Source: JADJEI01 sp035328465 (GTDB lineage: Bacteria > Bacteroidota > Ignavibacteria > Ignavibacteriales > Ignavibacteriaceae). Taken from it: DNA of 63,591 bases. Shown piece after piece: positions 54,706 to 63,591 of this stretch. Each line of letters starts with the position of its first letter. The stretch's first letter is position 1. Made by a program: the position numbers and the translations under genes. The notes below the pieces were generated by a model. That model saw nothing but the letters and a program-made list of their open reading frames with translations, had not been told where the DNA came from and did not search any database. The stretch is from NCBI GenBank assembly GCA_035328465.1, contig DAOLIQ010000009.1:1-63591 (forward strand). The letters run 5' to 3'.

Positions 54706-57700
54706 TTGAAAACAACTTTTCTCATATTTTTCTTTTTATTTCTGTTCTGTCAATTCTCGACAGCACAGAAAACAAATTCGTTTAGTCAAACTGATTCTCC
54801 GCTCATTACGAACTATCTCCCTAAAAATTATTTGGCGAACGTACAGAACTGGGCTGTAATCCAAGATAAAAGAGGGGTAATGTACTTTGCTAATGGTGAA
54901 GGAGTGCTTGAATACGATGGAGTCTCGTGGAGAAAAATACCTATTCCCAACGATATAACGAGATGTTTAGCTATTGATGAAGATGGGACAATCTACGTTG
55001 GGGGGATAAATGAATTTGGTTATCTCAAACCCGACTCATCCGGAGCGTTGAAGTATATCTCATTAAATAAATTTATCTCTAAGCAAAAATTAAATATCGG
55101 AGATCTTTTCAGGATAATCATAAATCGCGATGGGCTTTATTTACAAACATTTTCAACTTTGATGCTTTTTGAAGAAGACAAATCGAGTAAAGGTTTGTAC
55201 CTCGATAGAATTATTAAAAAACCGTCCTTAAAAATCTGGAACACCAAGACACGGATTAACCCCATCCTTTCAATTGATAACAGATTATTTGTTCACGAAA
55301 GAAATGTGGGATTGCAGGAAATGGTTGACGGAAAATTGGTAATGCTTCCCGGCGGTGAACAATTTGCTCAGGATTTGATTTGCATCTTGCTGCCTTATCC
55401 ATCTCCATTTTCAACTGACAAAACTCGAGATAAAAAAATCCTTGTCGGTTCGTTGAGATATGGGATGTATTTATTTGACGGTAATAAATTTGAAAAATTT
55501 GCTAATGAAGCTGATAAATACCTTATAGAAAACCGACTTTATTATAGGGGGACTCTTCTCGGTGATGGAACTTATGCTTTGGGAACCCAGCTTGGCGGCA
55601 TCGTAGTGATTGATCAAAATGGCAAGCTAAAAAAGATAATTGATAAAAAGTCAGGATTGAATGACAATACGGTCTGGGATCTATTCAATGACAATGAAGG
55701 AAATCTTTGGGCCGCACTTGATAATGGAATTTCCAAAATACTTTACCCTACCTCAGTAAATTTTGTTTCCGAAAAATCTGGTTTCGAAGGATCAATCCAC
55801 TCAATTAATAAAATTGATAACAAGCTTATGTTGGCAACTAATTCGGGCTTGTATTCGCTCGATGAAAAAAACTCCGATGCTCAACACTTTCATAAAGTTG
55901 AGGGCATTTCTGTGCAGTCGTGGGATATATTACCGTTAAAGAATTCCTACCTTGCAATTACCAACGATGGTTTGATAGAAGTACAATCTAAAAAAATTCA
56001 TGTGGTGGATAACCGCTTAAGATATTCTTATTGTGCTATTCAATCTTCAATTCATTCTAATATTATTTTTGCCGGACTTCATAATGGGCTTGCTGTGTTT
56101 GAAAATACCGAACTTGGTGTTAAAAGTATTGGAAAAGTTAGCGGCATCGAAAATGGGATTGAAAATATTCTGGAAGATTCAAAGGGAAACCTCTGGTTGA
56201 ATGATATTTCGGGTTCAATATTTATTGTTCAACCACCGGGTGAAGCATCTAATCTTAATGGTTATAAAGAGATTTTCAATCTAAGCGAATCAATGTCCGG
56301 CAGAAGATTAAAAATGTTTAAATACCTCGGAGAAGTTTATTTCTATTCAGAAAGAAATATTTTTCAGTTAAATGAAAAAACCCGTAAGGTTATTCCGGCA
56401 GAATTATTTTCAAAAATCTTTTCCGATACAAACCGTTCAATTATTCATATTTATCCCGACAGAAACGAAGTGCTGTGGTGCGCTGCAGAGATCGAAGGGA
56501 AAATAGTCCTGATTGAAATCAGTTTCGTCAATGGCAAACAAAAAATTTCAGCACATAAATTTTGGGAACTATTTGAAGATGACATTCCATCCGGTTTTGT
56601 TTCACTTGCATTTTACGTTGAAAATAATTTTCCAAAAACACTTTGGATAGGCGGGGGGAATGTTCTTCTTAAAAATAATTTTGAGAAAAAATTACTTTAC
56701 AGCAAAAGCACATCTTTCAAGTCATTGATCAGAAAAATTTCTATTACGGGACACAAACCTCTATTCAATGGTTATAAACCTGCAACGGATATTAAAAATG
56801 AAATATCCTTTTCGAACAACTCATTAATTTTTGAATTTGCTGCAGCAAGTTTTATTAATGAAGAAGGAAATGATTTCCAATATTTGCTCGAAGGCTTCGA
56901 TCAAAACTGGAGCGAGTGGTCAGGTGATTCAAAAAAGGAATACACAAATCTTTCCGCAGGCGAGTACAACTTTAAAGTTAGAAGTAGAAATACAATCGGA
57001 GTGATCGGTGATGAAGCAACTTTTCGGTTTGTTGTTCTACCTCCCTGGTATCGTTCGTGGTGGGCTGATATTTTAGGAATTATTTTCCTTTTAGTCCTGA
57101 TCAACTATTTCATAAAATACCGGGTCAAATATTTAAATAATAAAAATATTGTACTTGAAAAAATGATTTCAGAAAGAACCGCAGAGATAAATGAACAGAA
57201 ACTCATCCTTCAAAAACAAGCTAATCAACTGCTGGAGTTAGATCAGATCAAATCGAATTTCTTTGCAAACATCTCTCACGAATTCAGAACTCCTTTGACC
57301 TTAATAAAAGGACAATTAGAAAATGTATTGGGAATAATAAATGATGAAACAGTAAAGAAAAAACTGAATGTTGCGTTCAGTAATTCCAACAGGCTGAATC
57401 GTTTAATAAATCAGGTTCTTGATTTATCAAAACTGGAATCGGGAAAAATGAAATTGGAATTTGAACCGGCAGATATTGTCTCGTTGTTAAAAAATCGAGT
57501 CGCTTCATTTGATTCATTGGCAGAACAAAATAAAATTTCCCTTGAGTTCTATTCGAAGATTGAAAAGCTTTATTTAAATATTGATAAAGAAAAAATTGAG
57601 GAGGTTATTGATAATCTAATTTCAAATGCTTTTAAGTTCACTCCCCCCAATGGAAAAATTATTTTAACGATTGAAAAAGAAAAAATTGAGTTCTCTGATG

Positions 57701-58752
57701 ATGCAATTGTTACAATAAAAGATACTGGAATCGGAATTCCTGAGGACAAACTTCCTCATATTTTTGATAGATTTTTTCAGGCAGATAGTTCATCAACAAA
57801 ACAATTTGAAGGAAGCGGGCTCGGACTTGCAATTGTAAAAGAACTTGTTGAAATGCATGGCGGCTCAATATCGGTGAAAAGCGAATTAAACCTCGGCACA
57901 ATTTTTTCGATACGACTGCCTATCGAAGAAACCGAACTTATTATTTCTGAAACTGATAAAATCAGGACTTCAGAAAATATACAACTCGATGAGGAAAAAT
58001 CGATGATTCTAATTGTCGAGGATAACTTCGAGGTTCGAAATTATATTAAAGAGAATCTGGAGCCTCATTATAAAATTGAAGAGGCAGTAAATGGTGAAGA
58101 GGGAATAAAAAAAGCAATCGAAACAATTCCCGACTTAATTATTACAGATGTAATGATGCCTAAGATTGATGGGTTTGAACTTTGCACAAAACTAAAAAAT
58201 GATCAGAGAACAAGTCACATTCCAATAATTATTTTAACTGCAAAAGCCGGCGAGCAAAATAAACTTGATGGATTGCAAATCGGCGCTGATGAATTTCTTG
58301 CAAAACCATTTAGCCCGCGTGAACTTGAAATTCGTGTTGGTAATCTTATTCATATCAGGCAATTGCTCAGGGAAAAGTATAAAGAAATCTCCGTTATAAA
58401 ATCAGAGGATGTAAAAGCCAATCCAATTGATAAAGCGTTTTTGGATAAAGTTTTTGGATTGATAAAAAATCATCTGGAAGACAATCAATTCAGCGTACAA
58501 AAATTGGCTGACGAAATGGCTATTAGCGTTTCTCAGCTAAATAGAAAATTAAATGCGTTGATTAACCAATCGGCTGGCAAGTTAATCCGTTCCACTAAAC
58601 TTGACTACGCAGCCAAACTTCTTGAAAAAAATGCAGGCAATATTACTGAGATTGCTTATCGAATTGGTTTTGCTGATGTCTCAAGTTTTACAAACAGTTT
58701 CAAAGAAAAATTCGGAATCTCGCCATCAGAATATCTTAAGAATGTAAAATAA
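54706..58752 (+). CDS. Hybrid two-component system protein (HTCS): sensor kinase, receiver and AraC output in one chain
   Basis: This is 1348 residues; TTG at 54706 is the only usable start because a TAG lies in frame at 54685. Signal peptide ends FSTAQ (about 21). Residues about 25-690 are beta-propeller (Reg_prop-like: NTVWDLFNDNEGNLWAALDNG), then a Y_Y_Y domain (GFDQNWSEW) and a membrane helix at about 783-805. Next come HisKA with His858 (NISHEFRTPL), HATPase_c (GSGLGLAIVKE), a receiver with Asp1148 (IITDVMMPKIDG) and an AraC HTH (ITEIAYRIGFADVSSFTNSF). HTCS proteins sense extracellular glycans in Bacteroidetes and control nearby genes. Nearby T9SS genes are possible targets by position only. 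Confidence 0.96.
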   Translation: MKTTFLIFFFLFLFCQFSTAQKTNSFSQTDSPLITNYLPKNYLANVQNWAVIQDKRGVMYFANGEGVLEYDGVSWRKIPIPNDITRCLAIDEDGTIYVGGINEFGYLKPDSSGALKYISLNKFISKQKLNIGDLFRIIINRDGLYLQTFSTLMLFEEDKSSKGLYLDRIIKKPSLKIWNTKTRINPILSIDNRLFVHERNVGLQEMVDGKLVMLPGGEQFAQDLICILLPYPSPFSTDKTRDKKILVGSLRYGMYLFDGNKFEKFANEADKYLIENRLYYRGTLLGDGTYALGTQLGGIVVIDQNGKLKKIIDKKSGLNDNTVWDLFNDNEGNLWAALDNGISKILYPTSVNFVSEKSGFEGSIHSINKIDNKLMLATNSGLYSLDEKNSDAQHFHKVEGISVQSWDILPLKNSYLAITNDGLIEVQSKKIHVVDNRLRYSYCAIQSSIHSNIIFAGLHNGLAVFENTELGVKSIGKVSGIENGIENILEDSKGNLWLNDISGSIFIVQPPGEASNLNGYKEIFNLSESMSGRRLKMFKYLGEVYFYSERNIFQLNEKTRKVIPAELFSKIFSDTNRSIIHIYPDRNEVLWCAAEIEGKIVLIEISFVNGKQKISAHKFWELFEDDIPSGFVSLAFYVENNFPKTLWIGGGNVLLKNNFEKKLLYSKSTSFKSLIRKISITGHKPLFNGYKPATDIKNEISFSNNSLIFEFAAASFINEEGNDFQYLLEGFDQNWSEWSGDSKKEYTNLSAGEYNFKVRSRNTIGVIGDEATFRFVVLPPWYRSWWADILGIIFLLVLINYFIKYRVKYLNNKNIVLEKMISERTAEINEQKLILQKQANQLLELDQIKSNFFANISHEFRTPLTLIKGQLENVLGIINDETVKKKLNVAFSNSNRLNRLINQVLDLSKLESGKMKLEFEPADIVSLLKNRVASFDSLAEQNKISLEFYSKIEKLYLNIDKEKIEEVIDNLISNAFKFTPPNGKIILTIEKEKIEFSDDAIVTIKDTGIGIPEDKLPHIFDRFFQADSSSTKQFEGSGLGLAIVKELVEMHGGSISVKSELNLGTIFSIRLPIEETELIISETDKIRTSENIQLDEEKSMILIVEDNFEVRNYIKENLEPHYKIEEAVNGEEGIKKAIETIPDLIITDVMMPKIDGFELCTKLKNDQRTSHIPIIILTAKAGEQNKLDGLQIGADEFLAKPFSPRELEIRVGNLIHIRQLLREKYKEISVIKSEDVKANPIDKAFLDKVFGLIKNHLEDNQFSVQKLADEMAISVSQLNRKLNALINQSAGKLIRSTKLDYAAKLLEKNAGNITEIAYRIGFADVSSFTNSFKEKFGISPSEYLKNVK

Positions 58753-58881
58753 AATTTAAAATTGCCCCTAATTTCGAACCCTGCCCAATACTCTCAACTT
58801 TTTGCTCAATATTCCTAATGCTAAATAATTAAAAAGAGAGTAGGTTTCTTTTCAATTTTATTAACCTTTTTGGAGTACATC

Positions 58882-60480
58882 ATGAAAAAAATTTTAACTG
58901 TAGTTTTTCTTCTTTCAGTGTCAATATTTGCACAGCCAACTGTCGAAACATGGATAGTTGAAGGCGGGTTAAATGGAATTTCGGATAACGGCTTAATTGC
59001 CTGCGGATATGACGCCGCTAATGGGCAGGGATTTTATTGGACTGAAACCGGAGGCAAAGTTTATCTTGGAGTAAGCGAAGCTTTCGGAGTTTCCAACGAC
59101 ACAACAATCGCCGGAAGATTTTTAGACCCAAATACAATAACGAACGGAAACCCGACCTGGGTTGCAGGCTATTATAAAAATGGGGTGTGGACAAAACTCT
59201 CCGGCATACCCGGAATTGACCCGCTTGATGAACAATCATACACGCATGCATATTCAATAAATGCTGATGGAACCAGAATAACCGGAATGGTTTGGGAACC
59301 GGGTTACAAAGTTGAAGCTTGCAATTGGTCAATCCCCGATACAGGAATAGGTTTGCTTGGCAGAACAAATAACGGCAGCAGCCGCGCCGATGATATTTCT
59401 AATGACGGATCAATGATAGTCGGATGGAATGGCGGACTTGATAATAATCCTGACCGCACGCCTTATTACTGGGATCCGGCTCCGCATTTTATGGGCAGCT
59501 TCGATCCAAATTGGGATGGGGGAGAGTGTAATGGAATTAGCCCCGACGGAAATATTCTTGTAGGAATTTCAGCGGGATTCGCTTTTCGCTATACACAAGC
59601 TCAGGGAATGCAAATGATAGTTGACCCGGTAATTTATTCTTGGGGAAGCTGGTGCTCAGATGTTTCTAACACTGATGTAATCGTTGGTCATCTTGATGAA
59701 GGCTTCTTCACTTACAGATCTTTTATCAAACTGCCGCAATGGTCCGAAGTTACTGAAACAAGAAGCTATTTACTCGATACGCTTCAAGTTACTGGTTATG
59801 ATGATTGGTATTTTCTTTTTACAACCGGTATTTCAGCCGATGGCGAAGTGACCGTAGGCACTATGGCAAATGATACCTATCAATTCGGTGTGGGATATGT
59901 AATGAGAATTAATAATATTGTTCCGGTTGAATTAGCTTCATTCACCGCTGATGTTCACAACTCTTCTGTAACTTTAAACTGGCAGACAGCTACCGAAACA
60001 AATAATTCCGGTTTTGAAATTGAAAGAAAGAGTGAACAATCCGATTGGCAAAAACTTGGATTTGCTGCCGGGAGCGGAACAACTGCTGAAACCAGAAATT
60101 ATTCATTCTACGATAACAACCTCAGTTCCGGAAAATATTTTTACAGACTTAAACAGCTTGACTATGATGGAACTTTTGAGTATTCAAAAACAATCGAAGT
60201 GGAAATTTCTGCTCCTGCTGCTTATTCTTTAGAGCAGAATTACCCCAACCCATTTAATCCAACCACAACCATAAAGTACTCACTGCCGGAAGCAAACTTT
60301 GTAACTTTAGCAGTTTACAATTCCCTGGGTGAAAAAGTTAGTACTTTGGTTAATCAGGTGGTTGAAGCGGGAAATCATACTTTAGAATTTAACGCAGAAA
60401 ATTTATCAAGCGGAATTTATTTTGTAAGAATGGAAGCCGGCTCTTTTGTTTCAACAAGAAAAATTACTTTGATGAAATAA
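58882..60480 (+). CDS. T9SS-exported HAF-repeat-like protein
   Basis: Start chosen at ATG 58882 (TGGAG upstream, MKKILTVVFLLSVSIFAQ), not the TTG at 58870. The 532-residue product has a signal peptide, then repeated strands of the kind NGISDNGLIACGYD, GFYWTETGG, DDISNDGSMIVGWN and NGISPDGNILVG, characteristic of HAF-type extracellular repeats. A Fn3-like linker (VELASFTADVHN ... GFEIERKS) and a T9SS sorting domain (NYPNPFNPTTTIKYSL ... RKITLMK) end it. It lies 129 bases after the HTCS gene. Function unknown; likely an outer-surface protein. Confidence 0.9.
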   Translation: MKKILTVVFLLSVSIFAQPTVETWIVEGGLNGISDNGLIACGYDAANGQGFYWTETGGKVYLGVSEAFGVSNDTTIAGRFLDPNTITNGNPTWVAGYYKNGVWTKLSGIPGIDPLDEQSYTHAYSINADGTRITGMVWEPGYKVEACNWSIPDTGIGLLGRTNNGSSRADDISNDGSMIVGWNGGLDNNPDRTPYYWDPAPHFMGSFDPNWDGGECNGISPDGNILVGISAGFAFRYTQAQGMQMIVDPVIYSWGSWCSDVSNTDVIVGHLDEGFFTYRSFIKLPQWSEVTETRSYLLDTLQVTGYDDWYFLFTTGISADGEVTVGTMANDTYQFGVGYVMRINNIVPVELASFTADVHNSSVTLNWQTATETNNSGFEIERKSEQSDWQKLGFAAGSGTTAETRNYSFYDNNLSSGKYFYRLKQLDYDGTFEYSKTIEVEISAPAAYSLEQNYPNPFNPTTTIKYSLPEANFVTLAVYNSLGEKVSTLVNQVVEAGNHTLEFNAENLSSGIYFVRMEAGSFVSTRKITLMK

Positions 60481-60494
60481 ATGAGATGTGAAGA

Positions 60495-60585
60495 GGCTGT
60501 GTCATAAGTCGATTTTTATCAACCTGTTCTTTTCCGTTATCCGTTGGCTCACGGAAACGTACGGGATGACACTTATAAGACAGCC
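60495..60585. repeat. Complex palindromic element just after the T9SS gene
   Basis: Outer arms of 15 bases (60495-60509 and 60571-60585) are complementary at 13 positions. Inside them TTTCCGT (60531-60537) pairs with ACGGAAA (60551-60557). The element begins 15 bases after the stop at 60480. It looks like a short interspersed palindromic repeat that may also serve as transcript end. A T-rich run is not present after it. Confidence 0.6.
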
Positions 60586-60604
60586 AATTTACTATTTGCA
60601 AAAA

Positions 60605-60700
60605 ATGAAAATGAGATTGAAAGAAATTAAGTTTTACACCTTGGCTCTTTTACTCGCTGTAATTATTTACACATTTATAATACTTCTTTGGAGTTCTTAA
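60605..60700 (+). CDS. Possible single-helix membrane micropeptide
   Basis: This is a 31-codon frame, MKMRLKEIKFYTLALLLAV continuing into a hydrophobic helix to residue 31. The charged start and 20-residue hydrophobic span fit a single-pass peptide. No ribosome-binding site stands out and the region carries the preceding palindrome, so it may be chance. Low confidence. Confidence 0.25.
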   Translation: MKMRLKEIKFYTLALLLAVIIYTFIILLWSS

Positions 60701-60754
60701 CTGAACAATTTTTTTTAAGAAAAGAATGTTTTTTAATATTAAATAAGGGTGAAG

Positions 60755-63591
60755 ATGAAATCAACTACAATAGCTGAAATAAAAACGATAGTATTTTTTT
60801 TATTGTCCATTTTATTTACTGCACATGGTGCGGCTCAAAATGTGCCTATCTCCGGTTTAAATCAAAATGCATTAGATAGCAATAAAACTTTTTTTGAAAT
60901 TCAAAGGTCTATGAATGATTACTGGTCCTCTATGAATGTTAAAAATGGTTTTGTACTTGAAAATGGAATTGAGAAAAAAGTACCCAACTGGAAATTATAT
61001 AAACGATGGGAATATTACTGGGAACAAAGAGTAAACCAAACAACTGGAGAATTCCCAAATACTAATTCCGTATTTGAGTATGAAAAATATAAAAACACAC
61101 ACCAAAGCTTAAATAAAGAAAATACTTTTAATGAAAGCTGGGTTAATCTCGGGACAAATTCGTCTGCAGGCGGTTATGCAGGAATCGGAAGAATAAATTG
61201 TATCGCATTTCATCCAACCGATGCAAATACTTTTTGGGTAGGCAGTCCTTCCGGTGGAATCTGGAAAACAACTGACGGCGGAAGTAGCTGGACCAACTTA
61301 AACGATAATCAGGCTGTGCTTGGTGTTAGTGCTATTGCTGTGGACTATACAAATCCTGACATTTTATATATTGCAACCGGTGACCGTGATGGTGGTAGTA
61401 TGTCATCATTGGGAGGTGGTCAGGCTACAGACAATGCAAGCATTGGAGTGTTGAAATCTACAGACGGTGGTGCAACGTGGAATACTACGGGACTTACATA
61501 TACAGCGAGCGATAAGAAAAGAATTACCAGTCTTTTGATACACCCTTCTAATAATTCAATACTGTTTGCTGCAATGTGGGATGGAAATTCATCAAACTCG
61601 GGAATTTGGAAATCTACAGATGCCGGTGCTATTTGGGTAAAGAAGACTTCTAATCTGTGGATGGATATGGAATTTAAACCGGGTGATCCAACAATTATGT
61701 ATGCATCAAGCTATGGTTTTGGTTCAACATATATTAACAGGTCAACTAATAGCGGGGAAGATTGGTCATTATTTTCTGTAGCAGCCGATGGAAGGCGTGG
61801 AGAGATTGCGGTTACACCTGCCGACCCGACTGTTGTTTATTTGCTCTCAGCAAACAGTAGTGGTGGGGTGGCTGGAGTTTATAAATCAACAGATAGCGGA
61901 GCAAACTTTTCAGTCGTGAATGCGGGTTCTCCGGTTGGAATGCTTGGTTATTATACCGATGGCAGAGCTCCAGGTACTGGACAAGGTACTTACGACTGGT
62001 GTATCGCTGTAGATCCCTCCGATGCAAATACTGTTTTCATTGGCGGTATTACTACCTGGAAATCAACTGATGGAGGAGTTACTTTTACTGCTAATAACAA
62101 TTGGACATCATCTTCAACTTATAACATATCAGGAGTACCAGTCGTTCACGCAGATAAACATGCACTTGCATATCAAAACAGCTCAACTCTTTTTGAAGGT
62201 AATGACGGAGGAATTTATAAAACTACAAATGGCGGAACAAGCTGGACTGATTTAACTAATGGATTAGTTATAAGCCAAATTTATAGAATTGGAGTTTCTC
62301 AAACGGATCAGAATGTACAGCTCGCAGGCTTGCAGGATAATGGTTCTAAAAAATATACCGGCGGACTTAATACCTGGGTTGATGTGCATGGCGGGGATGG
62401 AATGGAGTGTATAGTTGATTTTAATAATGCGACTTCCTATATGTATGCCACTTATATTACCGGACAAATATTTAGAAACAGCAACGGTTACAGTACTTTT
62501 GCAGAGACAAAAATTAGTGCCAATATTCCTGGAGGACAACCAACCGGTGCCTGGGTAACCCCGTATATTATGGACCCAACAAATGCTGCGATTCTTTATG
62601 CCGGGTATGATATGGTTTGGAAAACAACCGATAGAGGAAATACGTGGACAACCGCTTCTCAAGTTTTAAGCTCATCGAATAAACTGCGCTCACTTGCAAT
62701 TGCACCATCAAACCCTAATGTTTTATATGCAGCCGATCAAACGAATATGTGGAAAACTACCGATGGTGGTGCAACAAACTGGTCAACTATTACTCTGCCA
62801 ACAACATCAAACAGTTTAACATATATTGCAGTTAAAAATACTGATCCGAATACTGTTTGGATAACTTATGGCGGTTATACTGATGGCTCAAAAGTTTATC
62901 AATCAACAGACGGCGGTACTTCGTGGACAAACATTTCAACGGGATTGCCCAACCTTCCTGTTATGTGTATTGTGTATTATAAAGATGTAACTGATCGGGA
63001 TATTCTTTTCGTAGGAACTGATGTTGGTGTTTATGTAAAAGACGGAACCAACGATTGGGCTTCTTACAATACTGGCTTGCCAAATGTTGTTGTAACTGAA
63101 TTGGAGATATATTACGGAGGCGGGGCAATTGATAAACTTAGAGCCGGTACATACGGTCGCGGTTTGTGGGAAACGGATATTAATTCGCCTCTGCCCGTTG
63201 AACTTTCTTCTTTTACTGCAGAAGTTCAAGAGAATCATATCAACTTAAAATGGATTACTCAAACCGAAGTGAATAATTATGGCTTTGAGGTTGAAAGAAA
63301 CACACCCCTCAATCTTCTCTCAAGAGGGGAAGTTCAAAGCAATGATGATTGGAAAATGATTGGTTTTGTAAATGGTAATGGAAATTCTAACTCACCGAAG
63401 AGTTATTCTTTTGTTGATGAGAATGTTACCACCGGGAATTACTCATATCGTTTAAAGCAAATTGATAATGATGGACAATTTGAGTACAGCGATATTGTTG
63501 AAGCAACAATTGGTGCTCCAATTGAGTTTGCATTAAATCAGAACTATCCAAATCCATTTAATCCAACGACAACAATTAATTACTCACTGCC
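60755..63591 (+). CDS. T9SS-exported BNR/VPS10-like repeat protein (partial, C-terminus outside window)
   Basis: ATG at 60755, with AGGGTGA just upstream, opens 945 complete codons to the window end. The signal peptide is TIVFFLLSILFTAHGAAQ. The body has many Asp-box/BNR repeats (TTDGGSSWTN, STDGGATWN, STDAGAIW, STDSGANFS, STDGGVTF, TTNGGTSWTD, STDGGTSWTN), typical of multi-bladed sialidase/VPS10-like propellers. A Fn3-like linker starts at VELSSFTAEVQ, and the sorting domain begins QNYPNPFNPTTTINYSLP, cut by the end. The linker carries an 11-residue in-frame insertion (63305-63337) made by a short palindrome. Function unknown; secreted. Confidence 0.9.
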   Translation, partial: MKSTTIAEIKTIVFFLLSILFTAHGAAQNVPISGLNQNALDSNKTFFEIQRSMNDYWSSMNVKNGFVLENGIEKKVPNWKLYKRWEYYWEQRVNQTTGEFPNTNSVFEYEKYKNTHQSLNKENTFNESWVNLGTNSSAGGYAGIGRINCIAFHPTDANTFWVGSPSGGIWKTTDGGSSWTNLNDNQAVLGVSAIAVDYTNPDILYIATGDRDGGSMSSLGGGQATDNASIGVLKSTDGGATWNTTGLTYTASDKKRITSLLIHPSNNSILFAAMWDGNSSNSGIWKSTDAGAIWVKKTSNLWMDMEFKPGDPTIMYASSYGFGSTYINRSTNSGEDWSLFSVAADGRRGEIAVTPADPTVVYLLSANSSGGVAGVYKSTDSGANFSVVNAGSPVGMLGYYTDGRAPGTGQGTYDWCIAVDPSDANTVFIGGITTWKSTDGGVTFTANNNWTSSSTYNISGVPVVHADKHALAYQNSSTLFEGNDGGIYKTTNGGTSWTDLTNGLVISQIYRIGVSQTDQNVQLAGLQDNGSKKYTGGLNTWVDVHGGDGMECIVDFNNATSYMYATYITGQIFRNSNGYSTFAETKISANIPGGQPTGAWVTPYIMDPTNAAILYAGYDMVWKTTDRGNTWTTASQVLSSSNKLRSLAIAPSNPNVLYAADQTNMWKTTDGGATNWSTITLPTTSNSLTYIAVKNTDPNTVWITYGGYTDGSKVYQSTDGGTSWTNISTGLPNLPVMCIVYYKDVTDRDILFVGTDVGVYVKDGTNDWASYNTGLPNVVVTELEIYYGGGAIDKLRAGTYGRGLWETDINSPLPVELSSFTAEVQENHINLKWITQTEVNNYGFEVERNTPLNLLSRGEVQSNDDWKMIGFVNGNGNSNSPKSYSFVDENVTTGNYSYRLKQIDNDGQFEYSDIVEATIGAPIEFALNQNYPNPFNPTTTINYSL
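63305..63329. repeat. Short palindrome in frame within the T9SS protein
   Basis: CCCCTC (63305-63310) and GAGGGG (63324-63329) flank a loop within the linker coding sequence, encoding PLNLLSRG. Intact paralogues lack these residues. It looks like a second, unrelated short interspersed repeat. Confidence 0.6.

Noticed and set aside
60488..60604. GTG-started extension of the micropeptide frame
   Set aside because: It would be encoded by the nested palindrome and has no ribosome-binding site; only the last 31 codons are worth noting.
1..63591. CRISPR arrays, tRNA or rRNA genes, intact insertion sequences
   Set aside because: No regularly spaced repeats, no tRNA-like cloverleaf with CCA-type end and no transposase were recognised by reading; a tRNAscan, Infernal or ISfinder search could still find something missed.

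Overview
The window is AT-rich bacterial chromosome with dense, mostly short-spaced genes. Three things point to the Bacteroidetes/Chlorobi (FCB) group, most likely an Ignavibacteria-like lineage. First, secreted proteins end in type IX secretion (T9SS) C-terminal sorting domains with the 'NYPNPFNP' signature, at 1029-4244, 17406-19418, 58882-60480, a partial copy at 60755-63591 and a dead copy at 53991-54588. Second, there is a very large hybrid two-component regulator with an AraC output. Third, there is a TorF-like porin, a DUF3109 protein and lamin-tail proteins. No rRNA, tRNA, CRISPR array or intact mobile element was recognised. The taxonomic call is inference.

Layout. 1-4244 (-): two paralogous FG-GAP/VCBS exported proteins; the second is an internal tandem duplication. 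4616-9634 (-): an SGNH-type lipoprotein, two glycosyltransferases and a SpoIID/LytB protein. 9779-11193 (+): arginase and a small membrane protein. 11196-12955 (-): ECF sigma factor with its anti-sigma factor. 13127-17152 (+): alaS and hemN. 17406-19418 (+): a BNR/sialidase-like T9SS protein. 19566-21448: a SpoIIE-type phosphatase facing a LytTR response regulator whose receiver lacks the usual acidic pair. 21721-25513 (+): porin, ammonium channel, EttA. 25572-27784 (-): HtpX-like protease, LemA, zinc-finger protein. 27887-31592 (-): gatD and gatE, the archaeal-type Glu-tRNA(Gln) amidotransferase, with a broken Bro-N antirepressor gene wedged between them. 31714-40875 (-): C1 peptidase, small basic protein, acyl-CoA dehydrogenase, GNAT, a 1558-residue lamin-tail/CARDB protein and an SDR. 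41027-45626 (+): an apparent operon of DUF3109, rpoN, a methyltransferase-like membrane protein, hslV and hslU. 46031-53801: a beta-barrel protein, ATP-grasp ligase, transporters, a DUF4440 protein, GNAT, dCMP deaminase, a lipoprotein and a coiled-coil membrane protein. 53991-63591 (+): a T9SS protein pseudogene, the hybrid sensor/regulator and two more T9SS proteins, the last cut by the window end.

The most notable items are the archaeal-type GatDE pair in a bacterial context, interrupted by a decayed phage-type gene; a 'ghost' T9SS gene whose signal peptide runs straight into the linker and sorting domain; and short palindromic repeats sitting inside T9SS coding sequences. I found no clear case for a wholly new defence or mobile system. 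The window is largely housekeeping plus secreted-protein loci with several decayed genes.
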